Shown: positions 61,001 to 64,000 of the stretch, one piece after another | How the letters are laid out: the number at the start of each line of letters is the position of its first letter | How positions within the stretch are numbered: position 1 is the stretch's first letter | Notes under the pieces: model-generated | What the model was told of the DNA's origin: nothing | What the model saw: the letters and a program-made list of their open reading frames with translations, nothing else | Databases searched by the model: none | Program-made: the position numbers and the translations under genes | NCBI RefSeq assembly: GCF_018812025.1 | Contig: NC_063054.1 | Span: forward strand, 26,080,856 to 26,144,855 | DNA: 64,000 nt | Source: Megalobrama amblycephala | Lineage: Eukaryota > Chordata > Actinopteri > Cypriniformes > Xenocyprididae | Direction: 5' to 3'

Positions 61001-62131
61001 GCATTAACAGGAAACAATCTGCAGTGGAAAACAGGGGACCCTTCAATGTGAAAGAAACAAGAAGACTAACATACTTGTAGGGGTGTGTAACAGTAGGCAG
61101 TGTGCATGTCTTTGAAATTGTGTTGCTTTTGAAGCATATGCTTTGCACTCTGTATGACCCTCTTTGGTGCAGTATTTTCTAGCTCAGTGCAAATGAGAAA
61201 CAGGTCTGTTGCACTTTGCATATCTGCCATATTTTTGACTGATAAACATGACAAAAAGGGTTTCCACAGAGTGTTATTAGACAAGTTCATGCTCAAAACA
61301 ACCCAATGATGTTTTTTTTCCTCAGTTCAATGAGATACATAATTGCACTGGGTGTTATTATTGATGGTATATTTGTAGGGATGCAGTATATTACAATTCT
61401 GGCTGATAAGACAATAATTAGTTTTATGTTCCATTGTTTTGCATTGAAAAACAATGGAAAAGTAGTGCTGTCGAATGGAAAAACGTGTTCTGTTTGAATG
61501 GCCCATAAGAAGGTATGTTTAAACTGTTCAGACTATGTAGTATCATGTTCTATTTACATGTTAGCAGTGGAGTTGAACCAAGCAGAAGGCTCATGCTGAT
61601 ATGCCACATTTATCGCAGACCATGGCCAAGGCACCGGAGTGTTTGGTATTGCTGTTATCTAACTGATAGGCCTAATCTTAGTCATTATGTGCTAATAGGG
61701 ACAAATAAAGAAGCCAGTCTGATCATATGACAACAAACTACAGGCCACACAACGGTAGCAAAAACCAAAAGAGGAACGTTTTTATGAATCTCAAGTGTGA
61801 GCCTGTGGCTTGTGAGGACACATTTTGTTCTGTCTGTTTGTCTTTGTGTGGTCAGCTGCTAGTTGTTTGGACATGCGATATGACGGTCCAGATTCACCTG
61901 CCACCTGTCGGCACACATTTCACTGAAGACATTTAAAGGCTAGCAATGTTTGGGAAGCTGCCTTTAAACTTCCCATGTTACTCATATAATTAAAAGCAAC
62001 TACTAACAAAAAGTAGCTCAATTAAATCATTATGAATTAAATCTTAATTATTTTTTAAAAATCTCAACTAGGATGACAGTTTTCAACATTATTTTAATAT
62101 ATCATGAAAATTTGTGAACATTTTAAGGCAT
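58083..62131. other. sesn1 intron with two repeat fragments
   Basis: 59445-59650 is a partial copy of the 43.3-kb interspersed repeat (ACTGTTCAAATGTTTAATAT, TATCCTTGGTGAGCACAAGA). About 61400-61505 contains AACAATGGAAAAGTAGTGCT and ends GAATGGCCCAT, related to the GGGGCCGTTCAC family. No exon found. Confidence 0.5.
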
Positions 62132-62854
62132 TTAAAGATGCTGTCCGTAACCTTTTTTGGTTAAAAATGATCCAAAATCTATTTTTGAGCAAGTACATAA
62201 CCAGCCAGTGTTCAAAACTATCTCCTTACCTTACCCCCATTCACAACGGTAAATTTCGAGCATGCCGCCATTCGTCTTTGCGTCATTATGTCACGTCTGT
62301 TTACATAAAGAACGAGTCCCAGCTAGTAGGCTATATCGCATGCGAGGCAGATAATTTATAGCCTTTTCTATTGGACAAATAGTTATTAGTCTGTACAGAA
62401 TTTGAAATCTACAGGTAACGCTAATACACACTAAATACACTTAGTCGCGCAATGCTGATTTTGTTAACATTAAGAATTTGAGAACAAAGTATAACGTTAA
62501 TTATAATTTGCGCGGTTTGATGCGATATGATTTAATCACCATTGGTAGCGCGATTTATTGTAATGTTTTTTTTTTCTCAGTTGGTCAGAACAAAAGTGGC
62601 AGACGTGTTACTTACTTGTTCCGATGACATTTTTTGGTGAAAATTCTTATTTTGGTCATACTTCCAAGACTACAATCTTTGATTCCAAAGTACAGTGTCC
62701 ACCATTGCTGTGATTGACAGCCACACATTCTCCTCAAAACATTAGATTCATCCGCGCTGAGGAGCCGTGCAGTTATTCTGCAAATAACTGCAATTGCAGC
62801 TTTCGAACAGAGATGGCGACAAAGAGGCAAGACTTACAGACTGCAGCTTTAAAT
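62132..62854. mobile_element. TTAA-flanked element, uninterrupted relative of 36475-37963
   Basis: The left edge is TTAAAGATGCTGTCCGTAAC and the right edge ACAGACTGCAGCTTTAA, in inverted orientation to the 36.5-kb copy. At 62470-62485 it carries AACATTAAGAATTTGAGAAC with a single TTAA, where the other copy holds a 684-bp insertion. Non-coding. Confidence 0.85.
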
Positions 62855-63059
62855 GTACAAAATAAGATATTTCAGAGCTATTTCTGCACAGTGATTCAAA
62901 GGAATTGGTGAGGCGTGCAGTTATTCTGCAAATAGCTGCAATTGCAGCTTTCGAACAGAGATGGCGACAAAGAGGCAAGACTTACAGACTGCAGCTTTAA
63001 ATGTATAAAATAAGATATTTCAGAGCTATTTCTGCACAGTGATTCAAAGGAATTGGTGA
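62766..63059. repeat. 148-bp tandem duplication
   Basis: Positions 62766-62911 recur at 62914-63059 with only a few differences (e.g. AAATAACTG against AAATAGCTG). The unit contains the last 89 bases of the TTAA element plus about 57 bases of flank, so it arose after the element inserted. Confidence 0.9.
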
Positions 63060-63171
63060 ATTGCTTTTTTGAATCAGCTCATTTGTATGAATTATCTGAA
63101 TTAACTGATTCACTACTTCACATTAGTGAAATTTTGAAGGCAAAAAAGTCCCTTGTATATAGTCAATACTG

Positions 63172-63275
63172 TAGTCAGCGCGATGGTCAAACACGTCTGT
63201 CTAGTGCATGTTTACATAGAAAAAGTAACCCAAAAGCAGCGCAGTCAAATGCATTCTGTGTGAACGGCCCCTTAC
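63172..63275. mobile_element. right-end fragment of the GGGGCCGTTCAC family
   Basis: It contains ACGTCTGTCTAGTGCATGTT and ends TCTGTGTGAACGGCCCCTTA. No matching left end was located. Confidence 0.6.
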
Positions 63276-64000
63276 ACTGCAATAAAATAGTAGGTACAAA
63301 CAATATCACCTTGTTGTAAAAAAGACAAGACTCGTTTGTACATTCCTTAATGTGTAAGGCAAGTAATAGTACAGTTCAGTACAGGGTCAAGGACAGGTGT
63401 TAGTTACTCGTCAGTTATGAATCAGTGGCACTTTCTCTCCCCTCCCTCATCTCTACCCATATCTCAGCTTGTTTACCATCTCAGGACAAAGCTGAAGGAG
63501 CTTATGTGCTGAGGGGAGTTTGTCTGCTTGTGTGAAACAATAGGAAGAACAGGGAGAGAGGCCTCACATTGTGAATGAGAGGTAGTGGAAGTGTATATGT
63601 GTGAGCATGATTCAGACCTCAAATGCCTATTGCAACACAATCGCCCCACCATCTAGCTTTTAAAAGGGTGACTGAAGGACAGGACGGACAACGTCACAAA
63701 CTTTTCTCACAAAATGCCTCCCGATAGTTGGATATAATACACAAAAGCTTTACACAAAGTAAAAGTGCTGCTACTGCAAAATATTATGTTTTTATTGGAA
63801 ACTTCATATACATTTAATCTTTTGCACTTTGAAAGTGATAATGTTTGCAGGCATTAAACTGTTGACACACAGAAACTTCCACACATTCCCCTTCTTGTCA
63901 GTATGCGTTCTATGTGTGTTATCTCTCTGAATCCCCTCACCCCACCCCTCACATGTTTGTGTAGCAACTCAGTGCTCATTCTCATACTTAAGTCAATCTG
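63276..64000. other. sesn1 intron, nothing recognised
   Basis: Mixed-composition non-coding DNA up to the window end. No exon or element. Confidence 0.5.

Noticed and set aside
47913..64000. Search for further sesn1 exons
   Set aside because: No sequence encoding the expected ELGIRIPRPL start or later sestrin motifs was found.

Overview
The window looks like nuclear DNA of a cyprinid-type teleost (zebrafish/carp relative). Evidence: a vertebrate gene pair with introns, AT-rich intergenic DNA with (TA)n, (CA)n and (TAGA)n microsatellites, and dense DNA transposons of kinds common in cyprinids: Tc1, hAT-like elements ending TAGGG..., and many TTAA-flanked fold-back elements. I see no prokaryotic operons, CRISPR array, tRNA, rRNA or retroviral genes.

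Two host genes are supported. cep57l1 (centrosomal protein 57-like 1) lies on the minus strand at 39.5-46.2 kb. I assembled it by hand from 11 coding exons with consistent GT/AG sites and phases; it gives a 491-residue coiled-coil protein from ATG to stop. sesn1 (sestrin 1) starts on the plus strand at 47.6 kb. Only its first coding exon (92 codons) was found, so the rest of the window, from 47.9 kb, is probably its first coding intron. The start codons are 1.4 kb apart and face away from each other, as in the human SESN1/CEP57L1 pair, so a shared bidirectional promoter is likely.

0-38 kb is a gene desert downstream of cep57l1. It holds a Tc1 element with an almost intact DD34E transposase (12.1-13.4 kb), Tc1 remnants, a 344-bp perfect-looking fold-back MITE inside a TA array (11.6 kb), hAT-like elements (16.3, 24.2 and 32.2 kb), a degenerate repetitive ORF (19 kb), and several TTAA-target elements. 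A 1000-base run of N (38.0-39.0 kb) is an assembly gap.

The most informative signal is the nested TTAA elements. At 36.5-38.0 kb one TTAA element sits inside another. A relative of the outer element at 62.1-62.9 kb is uninterrupted and shows the empty TTAA site. The inner element carries a decayed THAP zinc-finger reading frame, pointing to the Kolobok class. At 51.5 kb another TTAA element splits a dead Tc1 transposase gene, and removing it with one TTAA restores the local frame. I found no convincing undescribed biological system. The best leads are this nested TTAA/THAP record, a THAP transposon ending about 20 bases from a cep57l1 splice donor, and a predicted sesn1 start codon made by splicing.
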